Counted from the stretch's first letter, positions 33,104 to 42,653 are shown. The stretch is 55,449 nucleotides of DNA from [Candidatus Thermochlorobacteriaceae] bacterium GBChlB (GCA_000724175.1 JPGV01000038.1:1-55449); one strand, 5' to 3'. Numbers and translations: made by a program. The notes: a model not told the origin generated them from the letters alone.

Positions 33104-33658
33104 TTATCTATTGTCCTCAGAGTCGCCGTCTAATTTTTTCAGCGCTTTGAGTTTATCAACAGTGCGTTTATGATATTCGGAGGCAAGTTGATTGGACTCG
33201 TTCAAATCCAACGCTTTTTTGAAATGCTTCAAAGCGTCGTCATAGTTTTCGCTCAAGTAGAGTTTGATGCCGTCTTTGCAGAGTTGGTCGCTTTCAGCAG
33301 CAAGTTTTTGTGAACATTCGTCAATGTCGGCATCGACCGAGGCGTCGCCGGTTTTCTCTTTATGTTTTTTGTAAAGCGATAAGGCTTGTTTGTAATCCCC
33401 TCTGATAAAGGCTTGTTTAGCACTTTCGCGGTAATTGATTTCGGGCGTTATCACCGATTTCGGCGCAACAGTTTTGGCGCTGTTGGGTTTCGGGCTGTTT
33501 TTCACAGTTTCATCTCTCGGCACAGGAACTGCGACGGGCGGTTTCGACGAGCCGCACGCTTGGATTGAGAGCGCAACCAGCATCACCGTTGAAAGGATAA
33601 CAGCTTGTTTTGCAACGTTGGCATTTTGAACTCTGTTCTTGACGCTAAAAATTTTCAT
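33104..33658 (-). CDS. TPR-containing lipoprotein
   Basis: A 184-residue lipoprotein with a signal sequence and lipobox (SIQAC, lipidated Cys about residue 35), a Pro/Thr-rich spacer, and TPR-like helices from about residue 75 (AKQAFIRGDYKQALSLYKKHKEK, YLSENYDDALKHFKKALDLN). It is likely attached to the outer or inner membrane facing the periplasm and acts as a protein-protein scaffold. It lies 58 bases after the adenylate cyclase stop, on the same strand. Specific partners unknown. Confidence 0.75.
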   Translation of the reverse strand: MKIFSVKNRVQNANVAKQAVILSTVMLVALSIQACGSSKPPVAVPVPRDETVKNSPKPNSAKTVAPKSVITPEINYRESAKQAFIRGDYKQALSLYKKHKEKTGDASVDADIDECSQKLAAESDQLCKDGIKLYLSENYDDALKHFKKALDLNESNQLASEYHKRTVDKLKALKKLDGDSEDNR

Positions 33659-33716
33659 TGGTCGTCTTGGAAAGATTTATGCGAACCGCTTTTTTACAAG
33701 CCGCGAAGATACGCAA

Positions 33717-35162
33717 TTACTTTTGAATTTCAACATCTTCAAGAATGCCCTCGACGCTACACACATCAATCGATGCCGTCTTTCCTTTGACCGAGACCGC
33801 TTGTTTTTCTCCGACACGGTATGTGGCTGTTACTTCTTTCATGACGGCTTCGGAGACGATTACTTTTCCCGCCGGCGCAATACTGCATAAGCGCGACGCC
33901 AAGTTTACCGTGTCCCCCACCGCCGTAAAATCCATCCGATTTCTCGCGCCGATGTTTCCCAACACTGCATAGCCGATGTTGATGCCGATGCCGACTTCGG
34001 GGGCAAGTTCACCAGCGGCTCTTCTTGCGGCGTTCATTTGTCCAATTTTGGATTGAATCTCCACAGCCGCTTGAACCGCACGGTCTGCCAGTTTGTCTCC
34101 GATAAATATCGCCATAATGCCATCGCCAACGAACTTATCAATCGAACCACCATACTTTTGAATCACGTCAGTTTGAAGCGTGTGATAAATGTTGATGATT
34201 TCGACGACCTTTTCGGGTTCAAGTTTTTCCGACATGCTCGTAAAGCCGCGCACGTCTGAAAAAAATATCGCCACGAACCGTCGCTCGCCGCCGAGTGAAA
34301 TGTTCTCCGACTCTTGAATCATTTTCAGCGCGATGTCGGAGACGAAGCGTTGCATTTCGGTTCGCTCGCGCACTTGCTTGACCATTCGATTAAACTCGCC
34401 GGACAGTTCGCCCAATTCGTCTTTGGATTTAACGGGAACGCGCACCGAGAAATCGCCTGCGCCGACTTTCCGCGCGGCTTTGGAGAGATTGACAATCGCC
34501 GCAACGATTTGCGTCGACATTAAAAACACAATCACGATGCTTGCAAGCAACACGGCTGCGCCAAGTTGCAAAATCGCATTGCGTTGTTCCTCTATTGGTT
34601 TGTGCAACGTTTCTTTGGAAAACCGCACAGCGGAAAATCCTAAAAAGACATTCGGTGAACTTGCTGACTTTCGGATGAAAATGGAGTCAATGTAAATGTA
34701 TTCAGAAACGGTTTCGAACACTGCCAGCGTCGGCGTTTGTCCTTCGGCATTTACAGTGGTCGTTGAATCGGTTGAAAGCAAGAACTCTTGTCCAATGGAA
34801 TTGACGTCGGAGTGTGCAACGATGTTTTCATTGCGGTCGACGACGGCGAGTTCTTTTACGCCTTCAATGCGTTGTTTCTCAATGTTGGCAATTGCTTCTT
34901 GAATAGGCGCGGAGGACTCTAACAGCAAGTTTTCTTTAGCGGCAGCGGAGAGGTTTTGCGCCAAGATTTTACACAGGTCGGTCGTCTTTCGCGTCAAGAG
35001 GCGCTGCTGTTGCGCCGTTACAACGAAGAGAACAACAGCAAACGTTGCAATCAAAATTGCGCCGATGATGAGACTGAGCTTGACGCGAATTTTCAATGAG
35101 CTAAGCGGATTGAATCCGGTCGTTGGCTCTTCGAGCGCAGTCGTCGGCAGTTGTTCGGACAT
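33717..35162 (-). CDS. membrane adenylate cyclase (class III) with HAMP domain
   Basis: A 481-residue membrane receptor. A first transmembrane helix (about 30-50) is followed by a periplasmic sensor domain (about 50-200), a second helix (about 207-230), HAMP (about 225-280, VGAGDFSVRVP) and a C-terminal class III cyclase domain (about 300-470). It has FSDVRGFT and FVGDGIMAIF for metal Asp residues, the purine-selecting Lys in SIDKFVGDG and Asp/Thr in MDFTAVGD, which favour ATP over GTP. It should make cAMP in response to an external signal; the window also holds a CRP-like palindrome. An in-frame ATG at 35198 is an alternative start. Confidence 0.88.
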   Translation of the reverse strand: MSEQLPTTALEEPTTGFNPLSSLKIRVKLSLIIGAILIATFAVVLFVVTAQQQRLLTRKTTDLCKILAQNLSAAAKENLLLESSAPIQEAIANIEKQRIEGVKELAVVDRNENIVAHSDVNSIGQEFLLSTDSTTTVNAEGQTPTLAVFETVSEYIYIDSIFIRKSASSPNVFLGFSAVRFSKETLHKPIEEQRNAILQLGAAVLLASIVIVFLMSTQIVAAIVNLSKAARKVGAGDFSVRVPVKSKDELGELSGEFNRMVKQVRERTEMQRFVSDIALKMIQESENISLGGERRFVAIFFSDVRGFTSMSEKLEPEKVVEIINIYHTLQTDVIQKYGGSIDKFVGDGIMAIFIGDKLADRAVQAAVEIQSKIGQMNAARRAAGELAPEVGIGINIGYAVLGNIGARNRMDFTAVGDTVNLASRLCSIAPAGKVIVSEAVMKEVTATYRVGEKQAVSVKGKTASIDVCSVEGILEDVEIQK

Positions 35163-35244
35163 GGATGATGATTCGGATTGGTTCAGGAAACAGTGCACCG
35201 AAATCTACAAATCCATCGGAGAATTTCTGCAACGGCGACGAAGG

Positions 35245-35394
35245 CTATTTCATCAAAATCATTTTCTTCGTTTCCGCAAACGCACCTGCCAGCGAGCCTC
35301 TCGAGCTTACAGACAGTCTGTAAAAATACACGCCGCTCGGCAGGCTCGATGCGTTGAACGGCACATTGTAGCGCCCGGCGGCCTGCCTTGTGTT
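35245..35394 (-). pseudogene. orphan T9SS C-terminal domain remnant
   Basis: About 49 residues in one frame show the end of a T9SS sorting domain: TRQAAGRYNVPFNASSL, PSGVYFYRLS and a terminal ETKKMILMK followed by TAG. The first half of the domain (NYPNPFNP and YDVLGRE parts) is absent. It starts 10 bases after the stop codon of the DUF1501 gene at 35405 but in another frame, so it is likely the lost sorting domain of that gene after a deletion and frameshift. It has no start codon or ribosome site. Confidence 0.8.
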
Positions 35395-35404
35395 CCCTTT
35401 ATCG

Positions 35405-36658
35405 TTATGCGTTTATCAGTTGAAGCCGTTTGCCGTTCCAATTCGGAAAAATTTTTGCATCGTTTTTGATGCCGAATGTTTTGCCCGCCACTTCGCTGAA
35501 CACGGCGCGGAAGTCCGTCGTTACAGGCAGGTCGCGTCCGTCCTCCAAATTTTCAGGCGCGAGCGTGTTTGGAAAAATGCCGTGAACTTTCCCGCCGTCG
35601 ACCTTGCCGCCAAGCACAAACAAACATGAGCCGCGTCCATGGTCTGTTCCATTTGAGCCGTTCTCCGCAATCGTTCTGCCGAACTCGGTCATCGTCATCA
35701 GCGTAACGATGTCGTGATAGGCTTCGAGGTCTTTCCAAAAGGCGGCGATGGCTTGGGCAAGGTCTTTGGCTCGGTTAGCGAAATTGCCGCGCGCCGTTCC
35801 CTGCTGCACGTGTGTGTCCCAGCCGCCCGATTCGGCGAAAGCGATTTCAACGCCAACATCGGCTTTAATAAGTTGCGCGATTTGTTTGAGGCTGTTGCCG
35901 AGCGGCGAGCGCGGATACTCTGCACCCTCGAGCGGTCGATAATTTTTCACATCGATTTTCGAGAGCAACTTAATTGCTTCAAAACTTTCCTGCCCTGCGC
36001 CGCGCAAGAGCGTCTGCGACGTTTGTTCGTAAAGCACTTCAAAACTTTGTCCCGCCGCCATTGCCGATTGCATTGCGCCCGGTGCTTTCACGCCGAAGTC
36101 GGCGAGATTTGAAATCGCTAATGCTGATTCATCGCCGTAGAGTGAGCGCGGCAGTGCGGACGTCATTGCTACTGCTTTGAACGGCGATGTGCCTGCGCCA
36201 AGTTCTTTCGCCACACGGTTCAGCCAACCGTCGGGCGTGCCTTTTCTGCCCGGCGTTCCCGATTCCATGTAATCTTGTTGGTCGAAGTGCGAGCGCGTTG
36301 GTTCAGGCGAGCCGACACCGTGAACGATTGCCAATTCTTTTCGCTGAAAGAGTGGCAACAACGGTTGAAACGCTGGGTGAAATCCGAAGCGACCATCGAG
36401 GTCGAGCAGCGCGTTTTCGCCGCCGCTATTAGGCGCGGACATGGCAAGGCGCGGGCGCACTTTTTGCAACTGAGCGTCGCCATAAGGCGAGACTGCCATT
36501 ACGCCGTCCATCGCGCCGCGTTGAAAAATCGTTACTAAAACTTTTCGTTTGGAAGTTGCCATTGCGGCGGCGCGTTTCAAGAAGAGCGGCGTGCCGCCCA
36601 GACCGACTGCGATTAAGGCGAGACCGGACGATTTCAAAAAGGCTCTGCGTGATAACAT
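35405..36658 (-). CDS. DUF1501 family exported protein (sorting domain lost)
   Basis: A 417-residue protein with a Tat-type signal (SRRAFLKSSG, hydrophobic region to about residue 30). DUF1501 features include RGAMDGV, THSHFDQQDY-like SHFDQQDYMESG, MTEFGRT and DHGRGS, consistent with the alkaline-phosphatase-like fold proposed for DUF1501; the biochemical role is unknown. It ends at RLQLINA without a sorting domain, unlike the paralogue at 40987-42561. It follows a DUF1800 gene by 58 bases, as in the other pair, so the two probably work together at the cell surface or in the periplasm. Confidence 0.85.
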   Translation of the reverse strand: MLSRRAFLKSSGLALIAVGLGGTPLFLKRAAAMATSKRKVLVTIFQRGAMDGVMAVSPYGDAQLQKVRPRLAMSAPNSGGENALLDLDGRFGFHPAFQPLLPLFQRKELAIVHGVGSPEPTRSHFDQQDYMESGTPGRKGTPDGWLNRVAKELGAGTSPFKAVAMTSALPRSLYGDESALAISNLADFGVKAPGAMQSAMAAGQSFEVLYEQTSQTLLRGAGQESFEAIKLLSKIDVKNYRPLEGAEYPRSPLGNSLKQIAQLIKADVGVEIAFAESGGWDTHVQQGTARGNFANRAKDLAQAIAAFWKDLEAYHDIVTLMTMTEFGRTIAENGSNGTDHGRGSCLFVLGGKVDGGKVHGIFPNTLAPENLEDGRDLPVTTDFRAVFSEVAGKTFGIKNDAKIFPNWNGKRLQLINA

Positions 36659-36716
36659 CTTTCAATTCTGGTTTAAAGTTTTGCGATACGGTTGCTTGTT
36701 ACTCTCATTGCGACTT

Positions 36717-38732
36717 TCATCGGCGTTGAAATTCAGGCGAGCCGAGAATCGTGCCGACGATGTTGGCGAGTTCGGCTTCTTTGCTTGTCATCGCTTGGGT
36801 TGGCTCGTCGGTCGAGTCGTCATCGGCTAAAAATTCTCGAATTAATGCTTCATCAAACGGCAAGCCATCGAGCGGTTGCATCGCAGGTTTCTTGGGCTGC
36901 GGCGTGGGCGGAATCGCCTTTGAAATTTTTTCGGCGAACTGCGGGTCCCGAATCACAGGTGTTAAAAGTCGCCGCGTTTCGGACAAGTCGCGTTCTGGCA
37001 TCAGCAAAGCCGCGTAAGTTTTCAGCGCATCTTCCGCCGATTCAGGCTCGCGGTTTTTGTTGAGCGCGCTAAGGTCGAGCTTGACACCTTTGATTCTGCC
37101 AAGCGCAAGGTTCAATCCGAAGTTCATACGATTGAGCAACGAGCCGGTGTTAATCCACGCTTCGGCGCGGTCGGGATAGCCCGTGGGTGCTTGATACGCA
37201 TAGAGCGGTTGACCTTGCTTTTCAATCCAACGACTCACTTGCCGCGAGTTCGATACATCAGCATCAACGGCACGCAGCGCGCTCACCGTAAGTTCAAACG
37301 GCGATTTGATTTTAACCCGACGCGCGTCTTTGCTCCAAAATTCGGGCGACTCGGCAAGCGCGATCATCATCGCCTTTAAGTCGCCGTTTGTTTCTAAAAA
37401 GGTTCTTGATAGTTTTTCTATCAACGATTTCGGCGGCGCATCAGAGACGAACCGTTTTGCCAATTTGGTCGAGATAAATGTCGCGGTCGAGCGGTGCGCG
37501 GCGAGCATATCGAGAACCTTCTCGCCTTCTTCTTTGCCGCCGCCTGCGGGAAAGGTTACGCCGAGAATTGTTTTCTCGCCTGCGTCGTGTGCATCGGCAC
37601 GAAAGAGAAATTCACCTTCTTGGATAAACCCAACGGCTTTGCCGCGTTCAAGCCTTTCGCGAAGTTTTTCCGCACGTTTGCCTCTTGGAAACACCGTCCA
37701 CCCTGTGAGCGCACGGGCGACTTCAACGACATCTTTTTGCGCGTAGCCGCCGTCAACGCCGAGCGTATGAAGCTCCATCAACTCGCGGGCGTAATTTTCA
37801 TTGATGCCTTTTTTCGGAATGAACTGTTTGAGCAGTTCCGGCATCTCGTTCTGCATCTCTTTGTTCATCGCGTCGTTTTTCGCTATCGCGTCGTCAATGC
37901 GTCTTGCGGCAATCGGATTTTTGCGATAGCGATTGAGCATTTGCGTCATGGTTGTTTGCGCACCTTCGGGAGCAGACGACTGCGCGTTGTCAAGGTAAAG
38001 CAACATCGCCGGATGTTTTGCTGTCGCGCCGAGCATCTCGCGGAACTTGCCGAACACATTTGGTCGAATTGCATCGCGCTCGTAGCTCAACACAAAGCCT
38101 TTCGCCTGATTTTTCGTGATTGAAACATTGAAGTGATTGAACCAAAAGTCGGTCAAGACTTCGGCAAGTTGATTTTCGCTGTATATCGCGCGCAGCAGTT
38201 TCTGCGAGAGCAATTCCTGAATCAACTCGCGCTGCGGACGCACGCCTTCTTTCTTGTAATACTCCAAGACTTTGCGTCGGAGTTCAGCGCGGTTTGCGCC
38301 GGCGGTGTCCGATTTTGAAATCACGCCGTCTTTATATGCTTGCGCAAGCAAAATGCCCGGATTCGGATAGAGCGCGGCAATTTCAGATGCCGGCATCGTG
38401 AGCGTTTTGAACGCGGCAAGTTTCTCGTTCAGTTTTGGACTTGGTTCGGCGTTATTCAGTTGAGCCATCAACCAATTTTCCAATCCCATCTCGACAACTT
38501 TATCAATATCGTTTGGTCGAGCACCGAAGGCGAATCGGTCTAAGAGGTGTGCGGCGGCTTGTCGTTTGGTCAGTCCTGCTTCGGCGTAAGGCAGTTTGAG
38601 CGACGCCGGCGGCGTTGTGCTGATGCGGTTCGGCGAGACCGACGTAAAATTCAAACAAAGAAATATCGCGCTAAACAGCAGCGCGAGTCGCGCTTGAACC
38701 GATATGAGTTGTCTTGCAATCGGTATTTTCAT
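36717..38732 (-). CDS. DUF1800 family exported protein
   Basis: A 671-residue protein with an N-terminal signal (about residues 12-32), then the DUF1800 core: AAHLLDRFAFGARPNDI at the start, FWFNHFNVS, the conserved NYARELMELHTLGVDGGY and VVEVARALTGW near residue 330, and SPFELTVSALRAV with TGYPDRAEAWINTGS towards the end. DUF1800 and DUF1501 genes occur together across many bacteria and are assumed to form an exported pair, without a known substrate. It precedes the DUF1501 gene at 35405 in an operon. Glu/Lys-rich middle segments may be surface loops. Confidence 0.85.
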   Translation of the reverse strand: MKIPIARQLISVQARLALLFSAIFLCLNFTSVSPNRISTTPPASLKLPYAEAGLTKRQAAAHLLDRFAFGARPNDIDKVVEMGLENWLMAQLNNAEPSPKLNEKLAAFKTLTMPASEIAALYPNPGILLAQAYKDGVISKSDTAGANRAELRRKVLEYYKKEGVRPQRELIQELLSQKLLRAIYSENQLAEVLTDFWFNHFNVSITKNQAKGFVLSYERDAIRPNVFGKFREMLGATAKHPAMLLYLDNAQSSAPEGAQTTMTQMLNRYRKNPIAARRIDDAIAKNDAMNKEMQNEMPELLKQFIPKKGINENYARELMELHTLGVDGGYAQKDVVEVARALTGWTVFPRGKRAEKLRERLERGKAVGFIQEGEFLFRADAHDAGEKTILGVTFPAGGGKEEGEKVLDMLAAHRSTATFISTKLAKRFVSDAPPKSLIEKLSRTFLETNGDLKAMMIALAESPEFWSKDARRVKIKSPFELTVSALRAVDADVSNSRQVSRWIEKQGQPLYAYQAPTGYPDRAEAWINTGSLLNRMNFGLNLALGRIKGVKLDLSALNKNREPESAEDALKTYAALLMPERDLSETRRLLTPVIRDPQFAEKISKAIPPTPQPKKPAMQPLDGLPFDEALIREFLADDDSTDEPTQAMTSKEAELANIVGTILGSPEFQRR

Positions 38733-38839
38733 TGTTCGTCTCGTTTCTTTTTCGGTAAGATGACATAACGACGCAGCAAACGGTCAAATGGTTTAATCTC
38801 GTTGGCAACAATTTCACGGCTCGGCATCAGACTCTCTTA

Positions 38840-38872
38840 ATCAAAAAGGCGTCCCGAACCGAGACGCCTTTA
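38840..38872 (-). terminator. intrinsic terminator after the arylsulfotransferase-like gene
   Basis: AAAGGCGTC (38845-38853) and GACGCCTTT (38863-38871) form a 9-bp stem; on the minus strand it runs into TTTTTGATT. It lies about 30 bases after the stop at 38902 and separates that gene from the DUF1800-DUF1501 pair. Confidence 0.8.
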
Positions 38873-38901
38873 CTATCAACGCTTGACCATCAAACCGTGA
38901 G

Positions 38902-40755
38902 TTATTTTACGAGCATCATTTTTTTCGTCTCGCTAAATGCGCCTGCGTCCAACCGATAAAAATACACTCCGCTTGCCAAGCCGACTCCGTTGAATTGAAC
39001 GGCATATCGTCCTGCCTCTTGGCGTTGATTGATCAGCGTGGCGACGTTGCGTCCGAGCATATCGTAAATTTTCAGACTCACGTTACCGCTGACGGGCAGT
39101 TGATAGTTGATGACCGTCGTTGGATTAAACGGGTTAGGATAATTTTGACCGAGCGCGTAGCCTTGCAGATTTTTTGGCGCGTCGCTTGGAGTTGAAAGCA
39201 AATTGACGTCTCCGAACCGAAACGCTCGGTAGCTAAAGACGCCTGTTGGAAACGAGAGTTCAAAGAGTTTCTCGCCACTTGGACTGACTTCGGTGAGCGT
39301 GGGCGTCGTCGATCCCCAACCGATGAGCGTATTGCTGTTGGGCAAGCGCTGAACCGACCCCATCGCGGCGGCAAAGAAACGCGCAGAGTCGAGGTATTGC
39401 CAAACGAGCGTGGCAGTTTTTGTCGTTTCGTCCAAGCGGTATTCGACGGCGCGCGAGATGGACGGCGTGTGCAAATTGCCGTTGTCAAAAATTAAGACGT
39501 TGCCGTTGGCAAGCCGCCGCGCGCTGTGTTGATGCGAGAAACCGGCGAGCGTGTCGTTCAGAAATCGAAATTGATTTTTCTTCGATGCTCTGCCGCCAAG
39601 CCGCCATATTACCTCGCCTGTCTCGCGGGAAATTTTCAACACTTCGTCTAAATGCCGGCACGAGACCAGCAAGTTCCCGTCGTTGTCAAGTTCAATTGAG
39701 TTGCCATGCACATAGTCCACTACGTCCGCAAACAGATTAATGTCGCGCGTTGCATCGGTGATATCGATATGGTCCCAACTGCGCCACTCGAAGACCACAT
39801 TTTTATCCTCATCAAGTTCTTGCACAACCAGCCCAATGACCCTTGCGTTTGGATTTCCACCTTGAATGATTTGGCTCATATCAACGAACTTTGCGTCGTA
39901 GCTCATCAAAAACGTTCGGCGGTCTTTCGTGATGATGAGTTCGTGCAAATCGGTCGGGTAGCCGTTGCCGCAACGAATGTCGTTAATCACATTATACGCC
40001 GTATCCATCTCGATAAAATATCCCTGACTGCCGTCGAAGTAGGTCAGCGTGTTGGTTGGTTGCAGTTTGAAGTCGTAGCAGTTGGCGGGCATTTGTCTAT
40101 AAAAAATCGGTTCGCCGAAGTTGTTTAGAATCATCAGATACGGCGGGCTGGTATTGCCGCGCGCTGGAAACGACAGGTTGCTCAGAAAGATATTTCCGGG
40201 CGCGGTCGGCTTTCGACTGTCAACGGTAATTTCGGGAAAATCGGGCGGCACATCGGCGATGGCGGCGCGTGGCATTGCGTCATTTGAGACAGACGCCGAT
40301 TTTGGCACATCGCTTAACATCAACTCTTCGCTTGTCATTGGCGGCGCCGCGTTGCGCGTTGGAGTTATCCTAAACGAAAATGTTTGTGCGGGAATATCTT
40401 GACCGAGCGCGTTCTTTAATCCTGCGGCGAGGCTGACGTGAATTGTATCGCCCGCTTTGAACGCCGAATCCGGCTTGAAGATAAGCGTTTTGCGGTTGCG
40501 CGTAAGCGTCAGTCGACCGCGCACGTCGCCGCTGGCTGCACTTTGCACGGTTATCGGATTCTGCGGTAAAATGCTTGTTTCCATAAGGCTTCCGGGTCGG
40601 ATAGTAATCGAGGTTTTTGGAGAAACAAACCTCGCGTTTTGTCGCGGCGATTGATATTGAAGTCGCGGCGTCTGCGCCGACACCAGCATCGGGAAACAAA
40701 AAAACAGCAGGGCAAGCAAAAGCAGCAGCAGGAGTAACGTGGCGTCCTTTTTCAT
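38902..40755 (-). CDS. arylsulfotransferase-like T9SS-secreted protein
   Basis: A 617-residue secreted protein: a signal peptide with a long Leu/Phe core (MKKDATLL..., cleavage near VSA-QT), a Big_5-like Ig module (about 25-140; LIFKPDSAFKAGDTIHVSL), a beta-propeller arylsulfotransferase domain (about 185-515) with HELIITKDRRTFLMSYD, HGNSIELDNDGNLLVSCR and FSHQHSARRLANGNVLIFDNG, whose conserved His residues match the ASST active site region, and a C-terminal T9SS domain (NYPNPFNPTT). ASST-like enzymes transfer sulfate between phenolic compounds; the exact reaction is unproven here. The ATG at 40755 is chosen over an upstream frame through the repeat at 40845. Confidence 0.85.
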   Translation of the reverse strand: MKKDATLLLLLLLLALLFFCFPMLVSAQTPRLQYQSPRQNARFVSPKTSITIRPGSLMETSILPQNPITVQSAASGDVRGRLTLTRNRKTLIFKPDSAFKAGDTIHVSLAAGLKNALGQDIPAQTFSFRITPTRNAAPPMTSEELMLSDVPKSASVSNDAMPRAAIADVPPDFPEITVDSRKPTAPGNIFLSNLSFPARGNTSPPYLMILNNFGEPIFYRQMPANCYDFKLQPTNTLTYFDGSQGYFIEMDTAYNVINDIRCGNGYPTDLHELIITKDRRTFLMSYDAKFVDMSQIIQGGNPNARVIGLVVQELDEDKNVVFEWRSWDHIDITDATRDINLFADVVDYVHGNSIELDNDGNLLVSCRHLDEVLKISRETGEVIWRLGGRASKKNQFRFLNDTLAGFSHQHSARRLANGNVLIFDNGNLHTPSISRAVEYRLDETTKTATLVWQYLDSARFFAAAMGSVQRLPNSNTLIGWGSTTPTLTEVSPSGEKLFELSFPTGVFSYRAFRFGDVNLLSTPSDAPKNLQGYALGQNYPNPFNPTTVINYQLPVSGNVSLKIYDMLGRNVATLINQRQEAGRYAVQFNGVGLASGVYFYRLDAGAFSETKKMMLVK

Positions 40756-40844
40756 AGAAAGATGTTTTAGGTTAATGAATGATGAGTAACGTTGAGCAAC
40801 AGCCCATAAGCCGCTCGCTGTGCGGCGTTTGTATTGGTCTCTAT

Positions 40845-40886
40845 GGCAACAGAGTAGGCAACAGAGTAGGCAACAGTAGGCAGCAG
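40845..40886. repeat. short imperfect tandem repeat GGCAACAGAGTA
   Basis: Two exact copies of GGCAACAGAGTA (40845-40856, 40857-40868) are followed by two decayed ones (40869-40878 and from 40879). It lies in the leader of the arylsulfotransferase-like gene. There are no spacers, so it is not a CRISPR array; it may vary in copy number. Confidence 0.6.
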
Positions 40887-40986
40887 AAGAATGAGTGTCT
40901 CTGATAGGAGACGTGCGCAACAGGGAAAAAGTTTAAATCAAACGATAAGAAAACTGGTATGGTAAAAATTACCTCTCCATCACTTA

Positions 40987-42561
40987 TCACTTTACCAGCA
41001 TCATCTTTTTTGTTTCGACGAAGTTGCCGGCTTGTAAGCGGTAGAGATATGTGCCGCTTGACAAATTCGCCGCGTTGAATGTTACCGTGTATCCGCCCGC
41101 CGCTTGACGCTCATTGACAAGCGTTGCAACTTGACGACCAAGCAGGTCATAGACCTTGAGCGAGACGACCGCAGTTTCGGGTAATTGGTAACGAATCGTC
41201 GTGCTTGGATTAAACGGGTTTGGATAGTTTTGCGCGAGGTCGTAGGTCGTCGGTCTTGCCGTTGTTTCCGACTCGGTTGACGATGTCGACAAAATACCGA
41301 CTTGCGTAAAGTCACGTTGCAATGCGGTGCGCAGTTGCGTTGGCGTTGCACCGAATACTTGTCCCAGCACCGACGCATAAATCTGTCGGAAGTCAAACTG
41401 CATTTTGAGTTGATTGCGTTCAAGGTCAGTCAGGCTTGGATTGACGCCGAGAATACCGCGTCGAACCGATGTGCCGAAGAAGAACATGGGAAACGATGTG
41501 CCGTGGTCGGTGCCTGAACTGGCGTTGGATTGAATTGTGCGTCCAAACTCCGTGAAGGTCATGGTAACCACACGGTTCTCAATGCCGAGCAGTCGCAAGT
41601 CGTCTTGAAAAATAGAGACGGCGTTGGAGAGCGCTGCAAGCAAGTTGGCGTGGACGCCTGTGGTCGTGTCGGTAGCGACGACTTGTCCGGCGTGTGTATC
41701 GAAGCCGCCGAGCGAGACGTGATAGACTTTTGTTTTCAAGCCGCCTGCAATGAGCCGTGCGACGATGCGCAGTTGGTCTGCCAAGCGGTTTGAGTTGGGG
41801 GCGGGATATATTGCACGGTTTTGCGCTTTGTCCGCCGCTGCCTTGATTTGCGACGCATATCGAATTGATTGCAGCGTGGTTTGTCGAATAAACGCCAATT
41901 CGTCGCCAGCGGTGGTGTTCGGCACATCGGTTATGCTGGCAGCCACGCTTCCGCTCACCAAGCGGTAAAATGTTTCTGGGTCTTGAATTGGAATGCCGAG
42001 TTGCTGGTTGTCGCCTTGCAGCGTGAGCGCTGGCACAGCACCGATTTGCAGCGCGGGCGGGTCGGGCATCTCGGTGTTAGGATATCCAGTGGGAAATCCG
42101 GGATACACGGTCTCGAGATAGCGACCAACCCAGCCCGATTCAAGATACTGGTTCGAGTCGGCACCCGACATCAAAATGTCCGTCGCACGAAAGTGCGAGA
42201 GGTTCGGACTCGGATACGAGACGCCTTGCACAAGGAGCATTTTGCCGTCGTCGTAGAGTCGTTTCATCGCCGTCATGGAGGGATGCAGGCCTGTGGCGTT
42301 GGTGAGCCGTAAGACTCGATTTTCTGGAATTGCCACATTGCGACGTAGGTTTTGATACGTCGAGTATTGGTCGAGCGGAATGACGGTGTTCATGCCGTCG
42401 TTACCGCCAGCGAGTTGAATAATCACCAACACGCGGTCGGTGTTTGATGCGGAGAGTGCGCCCAGCAAATTTGTGTTGGCAAGCGCGCTGACAGGCAAGC
42501 CGTTGAGCGCGAGCGGCAAACCGAGTGCGGACGCGGCTTTCAAAAAATTTCGTCGTTTCAT
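40987..42561 (-). CDS. DUF1501 family protein with Tat signal and T9SS sorting domain
   Basis: A 524-residue protein. A twin-Arg signal (KRRNFLKAAS) precedes the DUF1501 core with GGNDGMNTVIP, SHFRATDI, a VSLGGFDTHAGQ strand, FTEFGRT and DHGTSFPMF, ending near residue 425. A complete T9SS CTD follows (about 438-524): LAQNYPNPFNPST, VYDLLGRQVATLVNE and GTYLYRL, ETKKMMLVK. A Tat signal with a T9SS CTD is unusual but has precedent in DUF1501 proteins of this phylum. It is second gene of a DUF1800-DUF1501 pair with an upstream gap of about 90 bases that contains a hairpin. Confidence 0.88.
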   Translation of the reverse strand: MKRRNFLKAASALGLPLALNGLPVSALANTNLLGALSASNTDRVLVIIQLAGGNDGMNTVIPLDQYSTYQNLRRNVAIPENRVLRLTNATGLHPSMTAMKRLYDDGKMLLVQGVSYPSPNLSHFRATDILMSGADSNQYLESGWVGRYLETVYPGFPTGYPNTEMPDPPALQIGAVPALTLQGDNQQLGIPIQDPETFYRLVSGSVAASITDVPNTTAGDELAFIRQTTLQSIRYASQIKAAADKAQNRAIYPAPNSNRLADQLRIVARLIAGGLKTKVYHVSLGGFDTHAGQVVATDTTTGVHANLLAALSNAVSIFQDDLRLLGIENRVVTMTFTEFGRTIQSNASSGTDHGTSFPMFFFGTSVRRGILGVNPSLTDLERNQLKMQFDFRQIYASVLGQVFGATPTQLRTALQRDFTQVGILSTSSTESETTARPTTYDLAQNYPNPFNPSTTIRYQLPETAVVSLKVYDLLGRQVATLVNERQAAGGYTVTFNAANLSSGTYLYRLQAGNFVETKKMMLVK

Positions 42562-42613
42562 AAGGCGTGCGGCGTAAGCAAGTTGCTTGAGTTTTTAATT
42601 TTTTGTCGTCCCG

Positions 42614-42647
42614 AACTGCCCGTTTTTACAGGGCTTTTCGGGCGGTT
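42614..42647. other. stem-loop between DUF1800 and DUF1501 genes
   Basis: AACTGCCCG (42614-42622) pairs with CGGGCGGTT (42639-42647) with one G-T wobble, loop of 16 bases. It sits right after the DUF1800 stop. There is no adjacent T run on the minus strand, so it could tune expression between the two genes or be an mRNA end-processing site rather than a terminator. Confidence 0.4.
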
Positions 42648-42653
42648 GCTCGT

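Noticed and set aside
37494-38123. A 209-residue open frame antisense to the DUF1800 gene
   Set aside because: It is a shadow of a well-supported exported protein with no independent support.
40845-40886. CRISPR array
   Set aside because: Repeats are 12 bp, contiguous and without unique spacers, and there are no cas genes.
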